The notes: generated from the letters alone by a model not told the origin. A DNA stretch of 64,000 nucleotides from Mycolicibacterium austroafricanum (GCF_000612725.1 NZ_HG964450.1:342034-406033); one strand, 5' to 3'. Counted from the stretch's first letter, positions 15,940 through 27,042 are shown. Numbers and translations are program-made.

Positions 15940-18900
15940 TCACGATGTCTGGAGAACGACATCCGCGTGCCCAACGGTCGCCGGCTGCCCATCCGGGTCT
16001 GCGGTCTTCATCTCGGTTCCCTCCTCGGTCGATTCGGGCGTCTGCGCGGCCAGATACTCGGCGAGCGCCCCGATGGTCGGGTAGTCGAACACCGCCGTGG
16101 CGGTGATGGTGAACCCGCTCCCGAACTGTCCCACCAACCGGTTTCGGAGCTCGACCGCCATCAGCGAGTCCATGCCCAGTTCCAGGAACCGGCCGGTGGC
16201 CGCCGGCGGCTGCGCCAGGCCCAGGATCTGCTGCAGTTCCCGCTGCAGATGTTCGGTGACGAAGCTGCCGCGCTGCGCCTCGGGCACGTCCTGCAGCTGT
16301 TTGAGCAGGGCGCTGTCGCCGGGACCGGCCGCGACCGCGCTCGGCAGCACGTGGTCGAGAATCGGTGGACGGGTGGCGCCCAGCAGCTTGGCGGCGCGCT
16401 GCCAGTTGGCCTTGAGCACGACCGCCGAAGCGATACCGTGTGCGACGATCTCGCCGAGGGCGTTCAAGGCGGCAGTCGGCTCCAGCGGAATCAGGCCCTG
16501 CGCACCGAGATTGGCGCGTGCCGCATCCGAGGTGGCCATCCCGCCCTGGGCCCACGGACCCCAGTTGACACCGGTCGCAGGAAGACCGCGCGCCTTGCGG
16601 TGCGCCACCAGCCCGTCGAGCACCGCGTTGGCGGTGGCGTAGTTGGCCTGGCCGGGGGAACCGAGCACGCTCGACCCCGACGAGTACACGATGAAGAATT
16701 CGAGCTCGGTGTCGCGGGTGAGCCGATGCAGATGCCAGGCCCCGAACGCCTTCGGCGCCAATGTCGTCCGGAAGCGTTCCGGGCTCTGCTGCGGCAGCAG
16801 CGCATCATCGAGCACACCCGCCAGGTGGGCGACACCTCCGAGCGGCGGCAACTCTGTCCGGATCCGCTCCAGCAGATCCCGCACCGCAGACTCGTCGCCG
16901 ACGTCGGCGGCGAAGGTATGGATCCGGCAGTGGTAGCGCTCCGCGATCTCGCTGATCGCGCGCTCCGTCGCGGCGTCGGGCATCCGGCGGCCGGTCAACA
17001 CGATGTCCCCCGCGCCGAGTTGGGCCAGGTAGGCCGCGGCGTGCAGGCCGAGGGCGCCGAGCCCACCGGTGATCAGATAGCTCCGATCGCCGTGCGGCTG
17101 CAGCGGTTTCGGCATCTGCAGGATGATCTTGCCGGTGTGCCGCGCCTGTTGCATCCGGCGGAACGCCGTTGTGGCCTCGGCCAGCGGGTAGGCCTCGAAC
17201 GGCAACGGCGCTGTCTCGCCCCGTGCCAGGCTGTCGGCGAGGTCGGCGAGCAGGAGCTGGATCCGGTCGGGATCCTGCTGCATGACGGCGTCCAGCGCCA
17301 GGACCTCGTAGTCGATGTCGGGCCGCGCCGCCGCCATCTGCTCGGGCGACCAGATGTCCCGCTTGGCGATCTCGGCGAAGCGGCCGTTCCGGGCGGTCGC
17401 CCGCACGGTCGCCGCGACGAACCCGTCGTTGGTCAGGCTGTTGAGCACCACGTCGACGCCCGCACCGTCGGTGTCGGCGAGGATCTGGTCGGCGAAGTCC
17501 GTTGTGCGCGAGTCATAGACGTGGTCGACTCCCATCGCCCGTAGCATCGGGCGCTTGTAGCCGCTTGCGGTGGCGAACACGGTCGCACCACGCTGCCGGG
17601 CCAGCTGGACGGCGGCCAGGCCCACGCCGCCGCTGGCGGCGTGGATCAGCACGCGGTCACCGGCGCGCAGCGCCGCCCAGTCGAACGCCAGTCCGGCGGT
17701 CAGCACCGCAGCGGGTGTGGTCGCCGCGGCGACCGCGGAGATGCCCTCCGGCACCGGCGCCAGGAACTGAACCGGCACGTTGACCCGGCTGGCGAACGCG
17801 CCCACCGCGAAGCCGAAAACCTTTTGCCCTACTTCGAATCCGTCGACATCGGGCCCCGGCGCCGTGACCACGCCCGCGAGTTCGCCGCCGATCGGCCCGG
17901 GATCCCCCGGGTACAGGCCCAGAGCGTTGAGCACATCGCGGAAGTTGAGACCGGCGGCCTCGACCCGCACCTGGACGTGACCCTCAGGCGGCGCCGTCAC
18001 CTCGGTCTCGGACACGCGCAGGTTGTCGAGCACACCGCGCTCGGTGGGCGCCAGCACGTAATCGGTGCCACGCGGGATCGCGAGTTGACCGCTGCGCGAC
18101 CATGGCAACAGCCGCGGCACCAGCAGCCTGCCCTGCCGCAGTGCGAGTTCGGGTTCGTCACCCGGGGCACCGAGCAACCGTGCCAGTGCGGGGCCGGCGT
18201 CCTCGGATCCATCGAGGTCGACCAACAGGCAGCGCAGGCCCGGTTCTTCGGCGATGAGGGTGCGACCCAGCCCCCACAGCGCCGACTGCACGGGATCGAC
18301 GGGTTCGCCGGCTTCGGCGGCGACGGCGCGTTCGGTGACGATCCACAGTCCGGCAGCCGGTTTCGCGCCCAGCGCCGACAGCGAGTGCACCGCCCCGAGC
18401 ACGTCGCGGATCTGGGCTTCCAGCCGGGCCGCGAAGTCAGCCGACGGTTCCTCCGGCCGTGCCCGCCCGGTGACGCCGAGTACGACGCCCGCCACCGGTG
18501 CGCCGCGCTCGTCGGCAAGCGCGAAGAGTCGCCGCCAGTGCTCGTCGTCGGCTGGGTCGAGCAACACGCGGCCGTCGCGGTCGGGATCCCAGATCCGGTC
18601 GAAGCCGATCCGGATGCTGCCGGGCACATCGTCGGCCAGCGCGTCGAGTCCGGCGACCAGCCAGGTGCTGCTCGGGCCGAGGGCGCCGTCGTCGCGGACG
18701 GGCGGGCTGGTTTCGCGCCAGCCGACACGGTAGATCAGCCGGGTCGCGTCGGCGCCGAGCCCGCGCAGCAGCGCCTCCCGGGGGGCGCGCTTCACCGTGA
18801 ATTCGCGGATACCGCCGAGGTTTCGGCCATCGTGATCGAGGAAGTCGAGGTCGAATACCTGAGTCTCGCTGTCGATGCCGCCGGTCTGCCACCTGGCCCG

Positions 18901-21900
18901 GCAGTAGAACCGCCGGGGCATGCGCTCACGCACTTCCACCCGCCCGTACCGCAACGGCAGGAACAGTTCCGGATCGGCGTCGGTCTGTGCGGCCGCCGCC
19001 AACAGTGCCGCGCCGGCGATTCCGGTGCACAGATCCAGCAGCACCGGATGGATCGGCTCGCGGCCGAGGTGCTCACCCAGTTCGGCGCCGACCGCGATGT
19101 CGCCCACCGCTTCTCCGGTGCCGACCCACAGCGAGCGCAGTGAGCTGCACCAGGCGGGTCCCCAGGCCAGATCGTTGTCGGCGAAGGCGTCGAACAGCTG
19201 CTGCGGGCGCGTGCGGGTCAACCGCTCGATCGCGTTGTCGACCGGGTCCGCCGCAGCGTCGGGTGCGGCGTCGGGTGCGGCGTCTCCGACACCGGCGGCG
19301 ACGGTCCCCGACGCGTTGCGCGACCAGTCGGCGTCGCGATCGCCGTACGGGCGGCTGTGCACTTCGAATGTCCACCCGTCGGCATCGTCGGTCCGGTGCA
19401 GCATCAGCTGCACCTCTCGCGAGTCCTTGTCGCCGAGAATGATCGGCTCGTAGAAGAACACCTCCTGCACCCGTGCGGGGGTCGGCATCGCCGCCAGAGC
19501 CATCGCCGCATAGGTGGCGCCGGGAACCACCACCGTGCCGTAGATGACGTGGTCGGACAGCCATGGCTGCGTCTTCACCGACAGTCGGCTGGTGTGGACG
19601 ATGTCGCCTGAGGCGAGGTCCTGCGCCGAGCCCAGCAGTCCGGATCCGCCGCTGCCATCGGAACGGATGCCGGCCGTCTTCGGCCAGTAGGAGCGGTGCT
19701 GGAATGGGTAGGTCGGCAGCTGCAACCGGCGATGCGGCCCACCGTCGTGACCGGTGAAATCGAGCCGATGGCCGGCGATATAGGCAGCGGCCACCGCCTC
19801 GGCGAGCTGCCGCCGCGCATCGGGCCCCTTACGCAGAGAGGGGATTGCCCGCGGAGTGGCCGCGGACTCCGGCCAGACGCGTAGGGCAGCCGCGATGAGG
19901 AACGGTTGCGGCCCGATCTCCATCAACACCGAGCAACCCAGGTCGGCAAGGGTCCGCACACTTTCGGCGAACTGCACCGGCTGGCGGGCGTGGCGTCGCC
20001 AGTACTGCGCATCGATCACGCCGGGCCCGGTGACCACCGCGCCGGTGCGGTTGCAGACCAGCGGGCGTGTCGGTGCCGCGTACGCGAGACGTGCTGCGCA
20101 GGACTCGAATTCGTCGAGCATCGGGTCGAGCAGCGCGGAGTGGAATGCGTGACTGGTGTCCAACCACGTGGTGCGGATTCCCTCCCCGCTGCAGCCGGCG
20201 ACGATCTGTTCCAGGTCGGACGCCGGGCCGGCCAGCACGGTGTTCGGCCCGTTGTAGGCGGCCACCGACACCTGGGGGAACTCGTCGGCGAAGTCCTCGA
20301 CGACCTCGGCGTCGGTGAACACCGCCACCATTCGGCCGCCCTCGGGCAGAGCGCCGAACAGCCGGCCGCGGTCGGCGACCAGACGCGCGCCGTCCTCGAG
20401 GCCGAAGACCCCGGCCACGCAGGCAGCGGCGTACTGGCCGACGCTGTGCCCGAGCACCACATCGGGCTCGATTCCCCTTGCCTGCCACAGTCGCGCCAGG
20501 CCCATCTCGATCGCGAACAGCGCCGGCTGGGCATACGAGGTGTGCCGCAACGTCTGCCCGTTGTCGCCGTCGGTGTCGAAGAGCACCTCCAGCAGCGGGC
20601 GCGGTAGCGTGTCGCCGATCGCCTCGGCACAGCGGGTCACCGTGTCCCGGAACACGGGCTCGGTGTCGAACAGCTCGCGCGCCATCCCCGGGTATTGGCT
20701 GCCCTGCCCGGTGAACAGCCAGGCCGTCTTCGGCGGGTCCCCGCACACACCGCGCACCGCACCCGGGCCCAGCCGGTCTTCGGCCAGACCCGCCAGCAGG
20801 TCACGCGCTCCGTCCACCGAGTCCACGACCAACGCGGCGCGGTGCTCGAAGTGGGACCGCCCGGCGCCGGCGGTGTAGCACACGTCGGCGATGTCGGCGT
20901 CGGGATGCGCGGTCAGCCAGGATTCGTAGCGGCGCGCCAACGCGGTGAGCGCCTCGGGCGACCGCGCCGAGATCGGCAGCACGCAGGCCGGTTCCGGTGC
21001 CGTCGCCGACTCGAGCCCGGCGGCGCCATCCTTCCGGTCGGTCGGGGGTTGCCGAAGATCGGCCGACTGCGCCGGCGGCTCCTCGAGGACGACGTGCGCG
21101 TTGGTCCCGGAGAATCCGAAGGAACTCACCCCGGCGCGCCTCGGCCGCCCGTCGGCCCGCCACGGGGTCGGCTCGGCCACCACCCGCACCGCAAGCCGGT
21201 CCCACGGAATGTGCGGCGACGGCGTCTTGAAATGCAGATGTCTGGGCAGCATCTCGTGCTGCAGCGACAGCACCACCTTGATCAGGCCGGCGACGCCGGA
21301 CGCCGACTCGAGGTGTCCGACATTGGTTTTCACCGACCCCATCAGCAAGGGCCGGTCAGGGTCCCGGCCGTCGCCCAGTACCGCCCCGGCGGCCTGGACC
21401 TCGATCGGGTCGCCGAGCGACGTTCCGGTGCCGTGCGCCTCAAGGTAGTCGATATCGCTGCCGGAGAGGCCTGCGCGGGTCAGCGCTGCGGCGATGACCC
21501 GTTGCTGTGCACCGCCGTTGGGCACCGTCAGCCCGCCGGAAGCGCCGTCCTGGTTCACCGCGCTGCCGCGGATCACCGCCTGGATCCGGTCGCCGTCACG
21601 CACGGCGTCGCTGAGCCGTTTGAGCACGAGGATGCCGCAGCCTTCTCCGCGCACGTAGCCGTCGGCGGCGGCATCGAAGGTCTTGCACCGGCCGTCGGGC
21701 GAGAGCATCCGGGCCCGCGAGGTGGCGATGGTGGTGGCCGGGCTGAGCAACACGTTGACCCCGCCGGCCAGGGCCAGATCGCAGTCGCCGGACTGCAGGC
21801 CCTGGCAGGCCTGGTGCACGGCGACCAGCGAGGAACTGCATGCGGTGTCGACTGCGACCGCCGGGCCCTCCAGCCCGAGCGTGAACGACACCCGCCCGGC

Positions 21901-24900
21901 GATGACGTTCAGTGCGTTGCCGGTGATGAACTGCGCCTCGATGCCATCGAGGGAGCCACCCGACAGTAGGTGCGAGTACTCGTTGGCCCCCACCCCCACA
22001 TAGACCCCGCTTCGACTGCCACGCAGCGCCGCCGCGGAGTACCCGGCACGTTCGAGTCCCTCCCATGCGGTCTCCAGGACCAGCCGCTGCTGAGGATCGA
22101 TCCAGACGGCTTCGCGCGGGGAGATTCCGAAGAACTCCGGATCGAATCCGTCCACCCCGTCGAGGAATCCGCCGTAGCGGCTGTAGATCTTGCCCGCCGC
22201 CTCCGGATCGGGGTCGTAGAACTCGTTGATGTCGAAGCGGTCGTCGGGGATCTCCCGGATCAGGTCCGCACCCTCGGCCAGCACCGACCAGAACGCGTCC
22301 GTGTCGTCTGCGCCCGGAAAGCGGCACGCCATTCCCACGATCGCGATCGGGTCGTCCGTTCGCACCGTCGACGGCGTGTCGGACTGGGCCACGGTGTGTT
22401 CCGAGAGGCCGAGGACATCGCCGAGCACGTATTCCGCGGCGTCGCTCAGGTGCGGATGATCCATCGCCAGGGTCACAGGCAACTCCTTGCCGAGTCCCTG
22501 CTCGAGGCGGCGGCGCAGTTCGATGGCCATCAGGGAATCCATGCCGAGGTCGAAGAAGCCGGCCTCGTCCCGGATTTCGGCAGCGTCCACGCGCGTCACC
22601 TCGGCCACCGCGGCGCGCAGGTACTCCAGAACGAGCTTCCGGCGTTGCTCGACGGGCGCGAGCGTGAGCTCCTCGACGAAACGGGTGGTACCCGACGGCG
22701 CCGGCGCCGAGACGTCGGGAACGTCGGGCACCTCACGTTCGAGCTGTGAGAGAAACGCACGTCGCCGCTGCAGTTGGTAGACCGGAAGGAAGGTGGCCCA
22801 GTCGATCCGGGCCACCACCGCGTGGGCCGTCGACGCCGCGATGGCGTCGGCCATCCCCGCCAGAGCGTCGGCGGGCGCCAGCGTCTTGACCCCGCGCCGA
22901 CTCAGCTGTTCCCGTGCTTCCGCATCGGCCATACCGGCCGCCCAGGGACCGAAGTTCACGCTGATGCCGGGAACGCCCCGGGCGCGCAGGCTGTCGGCCA
23001 GACCGTCGAGGAAGGCGTTCGCCGCACCGTAGGCGGTCTGACCGTGGCTGCCCCAGACCGAGGCGATCGACGACGTGGACAGGAAGAAGTCCAGCCCCAT
23101 GTCTGCCACTGCCTCACTCAAATAAGCCGCTCCCCAGACCTTTCCCGCGAACACCCGGTCCACCTCGGCATCGTCGAGGGTGCGCAACGGGCTCGTCCCG
23201 ATCTCGCCGGCGGCGTGCACGACGCCGGCCAGCGGTGGGAGCTCGGAACGCATGGTGCTCAACAGGCGCGCGACGTCGTCGCGGTCGGCGACGTCCGCTG
23301 TGACGACCAGGACCTGGCAGTGGAACCGTTCCCGGATGGCGTCGATGCGCTGCTGTGCGGTGTCACTCGCCGGTCGGCGGCCCGTCAGCACCAGGTGGCC
23401 TGCGCCGCGCGAGGCCAGATACTCGGCGATCTCCAGTCCGAGCGCGCCCAGCCCGCCGGTCACCAGATAGGTTGCGTCCCTGCGTAATTCCAGCGCGGTG
23501 GGGTTCGGCTTCTCGGTCCGCCGCGTGAGCCTTGCGACATGGATTTCCCGGCCCCGGACGGCGATCTGGTCTTCGCTGGTCGGTGCTGCCACGATGTGGT
23601 CGATCAGGGCTGACCACTCCTCGGTGTCACCCGTCGTGACGTCGGCCAGCCCACCCCAGAGTTCGGGGTGCTCGAGGGCGGCTGCGCGACCGAAACCCCA
23701 GAGGCTAGTCTGCGCCGGTTCGACGGTGTCGTCGCCGAAGATCCGTTGTGCCCCAGCGGTGATCAGCCAGATGGGGGTACGAGCGTCGGCGGTGGCGGCG
23801 AGTTGGAAGAGCTTCCGGGCCGCGGCCAGGACCCGATGCTGCATCCATTCGAGCGTCCCTGCCGCCGACCCACCGGATTCCTCGAGCGCTGCGAGGTACA
23901 GGATGTGCGGGCGTGGTTGGCTCACCGTCGCGCGCAGCGCCTCCTCGGCCGGCGCCGCGTCGGCGTCCGACCCCGGTAACCCGACGATGTGGTAGGGATG
24001 TCCGCGTCGCTCCAGCACCTCGGCAATGGGCTGGGCCGCTCGGGAATCGTGGGTCACCAGAAGCCAGGTGGTCGCCTCGGTGGTGGGCCGGGCCGCGCCC
24101 GGAGCCTCGGATTTCTCCCACCGGATCTGGTAGCGCGCATCGGCGATGGACTGCGCACCGCGCTGCTGCCGGTGCCGTGCGGCCAGCTTGCTGAGCACGT
24201 CGACGGTCTGCGCGCTGCCGGTGGGGCCGTCCAGCAGCGCTGCGAGTTCATCGATGCGTTCCTCGTCCAGGAACTGGACGGTCTCGGTGTGCACCGGGTC
24301 GGTCGGTGCGGTCCGGGCCTGGCCTTGCGGAAACCAGTAGGCCCGATGCTGAAACGGGTAGGTGGGCAGATCCAGCAGTCGGCCCCGCCCGTGTTGCCGT
24401 GCGGCGGTGTCGGGGCGATGTCCGGCGACGTAGGCCTGGGCCAACGCCTCGGTGATCTGACGGCGGTCGGACCCCTTGCGGCGCATCGACGCGGCGACGC
24501 GCGGCGCAGTGACGGTCCCCGGCCAGGTCCGCATCGCGGCGGCCGTCAACACCGGTTGCGGGCCGATCTCCATCAGCAGCCGGCAGCCCAGATCCGCGAG
24601 GGTGCGCACGCTCTCGGCGAACCGGACCGGCTGCCGCGCATGTCGGCGCCAGTACTGCCCGTCCAACCTCGCGTGCCTGCTCAGAACCTCACCGCTGCGA
24701 TTGCACACCAATGTCCGCTGCGGCGTGCCGAACTCGAACCGGTCCGCACAGGACTCGAATTCCTCCAGCACCGGGTCCAACAGCGCGGAATGGAAGGCGT
24801 GGCTGGTGTCGAGCCAGTCACAGCGGACGCCGGCGGCACTGAAGCCGGCCACTGCCCGCTCCAGATCCCCTGCCGGGCCGGACAATACGGTGTTGTCCCC

Positions 24901-27042
24901 GTTGTAGGCGGCCACCGACAGCAGCGGAGAGTCAACGGTGCAGCTCTCGACGCGGTCGGCGGGGGCGAACACCGCCGCCATCCGGCCGCCCTCCGGCAGG
25001 CTGCCGAACAGGCGTCCACGCTCGGCCAGCAACACCGCGCCGTCCTCAAGACCCATGACGCCCGCGACGCAGGCCGCCGCGTACTGCCCGACGCTGTGGC
25101 CGAGCACCACGTCAGGCTCGATCCCCCATGACTGCCACAGCCGCGCCAGGCCCATCTCCACCGCGTACAGCGCCGGCTGAGCGTAGGAGGTGTGCCGCAG
25201 GGCCTCCCCGCCGTCCGCGTCGAACATCACGTCCAGCAGTGGGCGTTCGAGGACGTCGGCAGCCGCCTCCGCGCACCGGGTCACGACCTCCCGGTACACG
25301 GGTTCGGTGTCGAACAGTTCCCGGCCCATGCCGGGGTACTGACTGCCCTGACCGGTGAACAGCCAGGCGGTTTTCGGCGGGTCCCCGCACTCCCCGCGCG
25401 CCAGCCCCGGGCCCGGACGGTCCTCGGCGAGCGCGCCGAGCAACTCATCCACGCTCGACCGGGAGTCGACGACCAGCGCGGCGCGATGGCGTAGATGGGA
25501 CCGGCCCACCGCGGCGGTGAAGCACAGATCCGGCCATGACGCGTCGGGGTTGGCGGCAAGCCAGGTGCGGAGCCGGTGCGCGGTGGCCGCCAATGCGTCC
25601 GGGGTCCGGGCGGACAGCGGCAGCATGCCGAATCCCCCGGGGGCCGCGGGCTGCGGCGCCGCTCCGGCACGGTCTGCGCGCGGTGCCTCCTCGACGAGCA
25701 CGTGGGCGTTCGTACCGGAGAATCCGAACGAGCTGATGCCGGCGACCCGGGACCGGCCGCTGCGGGTCCACGGGACCGGGTCGTCGACGATCCGCACCGG
25801 CAACCGGTTCCACGGGATGTGCGGCGACGGACTGCGGAAGTTCAGGTGCTTGGGCAGCACCTCGTGTTCGAGGGACAGGATCACCTTGAGGAGGCCCGCG
25901 ATGCCCGACGCCGCTTCGAGGTGACCGATGTTGGTCTTCACCGATCCGATCAGCAGCGGCCGATCCGGCTCGCGTCCCACGCCCAGCACCGCACCGGCGG
26001 CCTGGACTTCGATCGGATCACCCAGCGGGGTTCCCGTCCCGTGTGCTTCGAGGTAGTCGACGTCGGCGGCGGTGAGGCCCGCATTGTTCAGTGCGTCGGC
26101 GATCACGCGTTGCTGCGCGGCACCATTGGGAACGGTGAGGCCACCGGAGGCGCCGTCCTGGTTCACCGCGGTGCCGCGGATCACCGCCCGGATGCGGTCA
26201 CCGTGGCGGATCGCGTCGGCGAGTCGCTTCACCACCACGACACCGCAACCCTCGCCGCGGACATAGCCGTCGGCGGAGGCGTCGAACGTCTTGCACCGGC
26301 CGTCGGGTGCCAGCATCCGCGCGCGTGAGAAGTTGATCATCGTCGCCGGGCTGAGCAGCACGTTGACGCCTCCGGCCAGCGCGACGTCACACTCGGCCAG
26401 CCGCAGCGCCTGGCACGCCTGATGGACCGCCACCAGCGAGGAGCTGCACGCCGTGTCCACCGCGACGGCCGGGCCCTGCAGCCCCAGGCGGTAACTGATC
26501 CGGCCGATGGCCGCCGCGGGTGAGGTTCCGGTGCCGAGGTAGGCCTCGATGGCGTCGTGGGTGAGATTGTCGGTGAGCATGCCCAGGTAGTCATGGGTGG
26601 ACAGACCCATGAACACCCCGGTTCTGGTGCCTGCCAGTGCAGAGGGTGCGGTCCCGGAATGCTCGACCGCCCGCCACGCGGTCTCCAGCAGCAGCCGGTG
26701 TTGCGGGTCCATGAACATCGCCTCACGCGCCGACACCCCGAAGAACGGGGCGTCGAAGCCTGCGACGTCCTCGACGAAGCCGGCCCGCCGGGTCACCATC
26801 TTGCCCGCGGCCTCCGGGTCGGCGTCGAAGAACTCGTCGGCATCCCAGCGGTCCTGCGGCACCTCCGAGATCGCATCCCGCCCGCCGCGCAGGACATCCC
26901 AGAACTCGTCGGCGTCGGCGGCACCCGGGAACCGCAGCGCGTACCCGACTATCGCGTATCCGTCACCGGCGCCTTCCAGTTCACGCACCCGCGCCCGCAG
27001 GACCTCGATGGCCTGCAGTGCCCGCTTCTGCAGATCCGTCAT
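15940..27042 (-). CDS. Bimodular type I polyketide synthase (KS-AT-KR-ACP-KS-AT-DH-ER-KR-ACP)
   Basis: 3700 residues. The N-terminal docking helix (LQKRALQAIEVLRARVRELE) precedes KS1 27-450 (Cys199). AT1 is about 557-850 (GHSVG, malonyl-type HAFH at 749-752). KR1 is about 1190-1370, with Tyr1338 and a Trp eight residues before it and no LDD, which is A-type. ACP1 carries Ser1503. KS2 1563-1988 (Cys1735); AT2 2105-2400 (HAFH). DH 2463-2750 has HxxxGxxxxP at 2498-2507. ER is about 3000-3310 (HAASGGVGLAAVQLA). KR2 3320-3500 has the LDD motif (B-type). ACP2 carries Ser3626. There is no thioesterase. Predicted chemistry: one C2 unit reduced to beta-hydroxy, the next fully reduced, both from malonyl-CoA. 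The ATG overlaps the SCP2 stop (ATGA). Substrate and product are unknown. Confidence 0.93.
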   Translation of the reverse strand: MTDLQKRALQAIEVLRARVRELEGAGDGYAIVGYALRFPGAADADEFWDVLRGGRDAISEVPQDRWDADEFFDADPEAAGKMVTRRAGFVEDVAGFDAPFFGVSAREAMFMDPQHRLLLETAWRAVEHSGTAPSALAGTRTGVFMGLSTHDYLGMLTDNLTHDAIEAYLGTGTSPAAAIGRISYRLGLQGPAVAVDTACSSSLVAVHQACQALRLAECDVALAGGVNVLLSPATMINFSRARMLAPDGRCKTFDASADGYVRGEGCGVVVVKRLADAIRHGDRIRAVIRGTAVNQDGASGGLTVPNGAAQQRVIADALNNAGLTAADVDYLEAHGTGTPLGDPIEVQAAGAVLGVGREPDRPLLIGSVKTNIGHLEAASGIAGLLKVILSLEHEVLPKHLNFRSPSPHIPWNRLPVRIVDDPVPWTRSGRSRVAGISSFGFSGTNAHVLVEEAPRADRAGAAPQPAAPGGFGMLPLSARTPDALAATAHRLRTWLAANPDASWPDLCFTAAVGRSHLRHRAALVVDSRSSVDELLGALAEDRPGPGLARGECGDPPKTAWLFTGQGSQYPGMGRELFDTEPVYREVVTRCAEAAADVLERPLLDVMFDADGGEALRHTSYAQPALYAVEMGLARLWQSWGIEPDVVLGHSVGQYAAACVAGVMGLEDGAVLLAERGRLFGSLPEGGRMAAVFAPADRVESCTVDSPLLSVAAYNGDNTVLSGPAGDLERAVAGFSAAGVRCDWLDTSHAFHSALLDPVLEEFESCADRFEFGTPQRTLVCNRSGEVLSRHARLDGQYWRRHARQPVRFAESVRTLADLGCRLLMEIGPQPVLTAAAMRTWPGTVTAPRVAASMRRKGSDRRQITEALAQAYVAGHRPDTAARQHGRGRLLDLPTYPFQHRAYWFPQGQARTAPTDPVHTETVQFLDEERIDELAALLDGPTGSAQTVDVLSKLAARHRQQRGAQSIADARYQIRWEKSEAPGAARPTTEATTWLLVTHDSRAAQPIAEVLERRGHPYHIVGLPGSDADAAPAEEALRATVSQPRPHILYLAALEESGGSAAGTLEWMQHRVLAAARKLFQLAATADARTPIWLITAGAQRIFGDDTVEPAQTSLWGFGRAAALEHPELWGGLADVTTGDTEEWSALIDHIVAAPTSEDQIAVRGREIHVARLTRRTEKPNPTALELRRDATYLVTGGLGALGLEIAEYLASRGAGHLVLTGRRPASDTAQQRIDAIRERFHCQVLVVTADVADRDDVARLLSTMRSELPPLAGVVHAAGEIGTSPLRTLDDAEVDRVFAGKVWGAAYLSEAVADMGLDFFLSTSSIASVWGSHGQTAYGAANAFLDGLADSLRARGVPGISVNFGPWAAGMADAEAREQLSRRGVKTLAPADALAGMADAIAASTAHAVVARIDWATFLPVYQLQRRRAFLSQLEREVPDVPDVSAPAPSGTTRFVEELTLAPVEQRRKLVLEYLRAAVAEVTRVDAAEIRDEAGFFDLGMDSLMAIELRRRLEQGLGKELPVTLAMDHPHLSDAAEYVLGDVLGLSEHTVAQSDTPSTVRTDDPIAIVGMACRFPGADDTDAFWSVLAEGADLIREIPDDRFDINEFYDPDPEAAGKIYSRYGGFLDGVDGFDPEFFGISPREAVWIDPQQRLVLETAWEGLERAGYSAAALRGSRSGVYVGVGANEYSHLLSGGSLDGIEAQFITGNALNVIAGRVSFTLGLEGPAVAVDTACSSSLVAVHQACQGLQSGDCDLALAGGVNVLLSPATTIATSRARMLSPDGRCKTFDAAADGYVRGEGCGILVLKRLSDAVRDGDRIQAVIRGSAVNQDGASGGLTVPNGGAQQRVIAAALTRAGLSGSDIDYLEAHGTGTSLGDPIEVQAAGAVLGDGRDPDRPLLMGSVKTNVGHLESASGVAGLIKVVLSLQHEMLPRHLHFKTPSPHIPWDRLAVRVVAEPTPWRADGRPRRAGVSSFGFSGTNAHVVLEEPPAQSADLRQPPTDRKDGAAGLESATAPEPACVLPISARSPEALTALARRYESWLTAHPDADIADVCYTAGAGRSHFEHRAALVVDSVDGARDLLAGLAEDRLGPGAVRGVCGDPPKTAWLFTGQGSQYPGMARELFDTEPVFRDTVTRCAEAIGDTLPRPLLEVLFDTDGDNGQTLRHTSYAQPALFAIEMGLARLWQARGIEPDVVLGHSVGQYAAACVAGVFGLEDGARLVADRGRLFGALPEGGRMVAVFTDAEVVEDFADEFPQVSVAAYNGPNTVLAGPASDLEQIVAGCSGEGIRTTWLDTSHAFHSALLDPMLDEFESCAARLAYAAPTRPLVCNRTGAVVTGPGVIDAQYWRRHARQPVQFAESVRTLADLGCSVLMEIGPQPFLIAAALRVWPESAATPRAIPSLRKGPDARRQLAEAVAAAYIAGHRLDFTGHDGGPHRRLQLPTYPFQHRSYWPKTAGIRSDGSGGSGLLGSAQDLASGDIVHTSRLSVKTQPWLSDHVIYGTVVVPGATYAAMALAAMPTPARVQEVFFYEPIILGDKDSREVQLMLHRTDDADGWTFEVHSRPYGDRDADWSRNASGTVAAGVGDAAPDAAPDAAADPVDNAIERLTRTRPQQLFDAFADNDLAWGPAWCSSLRSLWVGTGEAVGDIAVGAELGEHLGREPIHPVLLDLCTGIAGAALLAAAAQTDADPELFLPLRYGRVEVRERMPRRFYCRARWQTGGIDSETQVFDLDFLDHDGRNLGGIREFTVKRAPREALLRGLGADATRLIYRVGWRETSPPVRDDGALGPSSTWLVAGLDALADDVPGSIRIGFDRIWDPDRDGRVLLDPADDEHWRRLFALADERGAPVAGVVLGVTGRARPEEPSADFAARLEAQIRDVLGAVHSLSALGAKPAAGLWIVTERAVAAEAGEPVDPVQSALWGLGRTLIAEEPGLRCLLVDLDGSEDAGPALARLLGAPGDEPELALRQGRLLVPRLLPWSRSGQLAIPRGTDYVLAPTERGVLDNLRVSETEVTAPPEGHVQVRVEAAGLNFRDVLNALGLYPGDPGPIGGELAGVVTAPGPDVDGFEVGQKVFGFAVGAFASRVNVPVQFLAPVPEGISAVAAATTPAAVLTAGLAFDWAALRAGDRVLIHAASGGVGLAAVQLARQRGATVFATASGYKRPMLRAMGVDHVYDSRTTDFADQILADTDGAGVDVVLNSLTNDGFVAATVRATARNGRFAEIAKRDIWSPEQMAAARPDIDYEVLALDAVMQQDPDRIQLLLADLADSLARGETAPLPFEAYPLAEATTAFRRMQQARHTGKIILQMPKPLQPHGDRSYLITGGLGALGLHAAAYLAQLGAGDIVLTGRRMPDAATERAISEIAERYHCRIHTFAADVGDESAVRDLLERIRTELPPLGGVAHLAGVLDDALLPQQSPERFRTTLAPKAFGAWHLHRLTRDTELEFFIVYSSGSSVLGSPGQANYATANAVLDGLVAHRKARGLPATGVNWGPWAQGGMATSDAARANLGAQGLIPLEPTAALNALGEIVAHGIASAVVLKANWQRAAKLLGATRPPILDHVLPSAVAAGPGDSALLKQLQDVPEAQRGSFVTEHLQRELQQILGLAQPPAATGRFLELGMDSLMAVELRNRLVGQFGSGFTITATAVFDYPTIGALAEYLAAQTPESTEEGTEMKTADPDGQPATVGHADVVLQTS

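Noticed and set aside
15940..27042. Possible assembly duplication inside the 3700-residue PKS
   Set aside because: KS-AT regions of the two modules are very similar, but they differ steadily along their length and have different following domains, as expected for paralogous modules.
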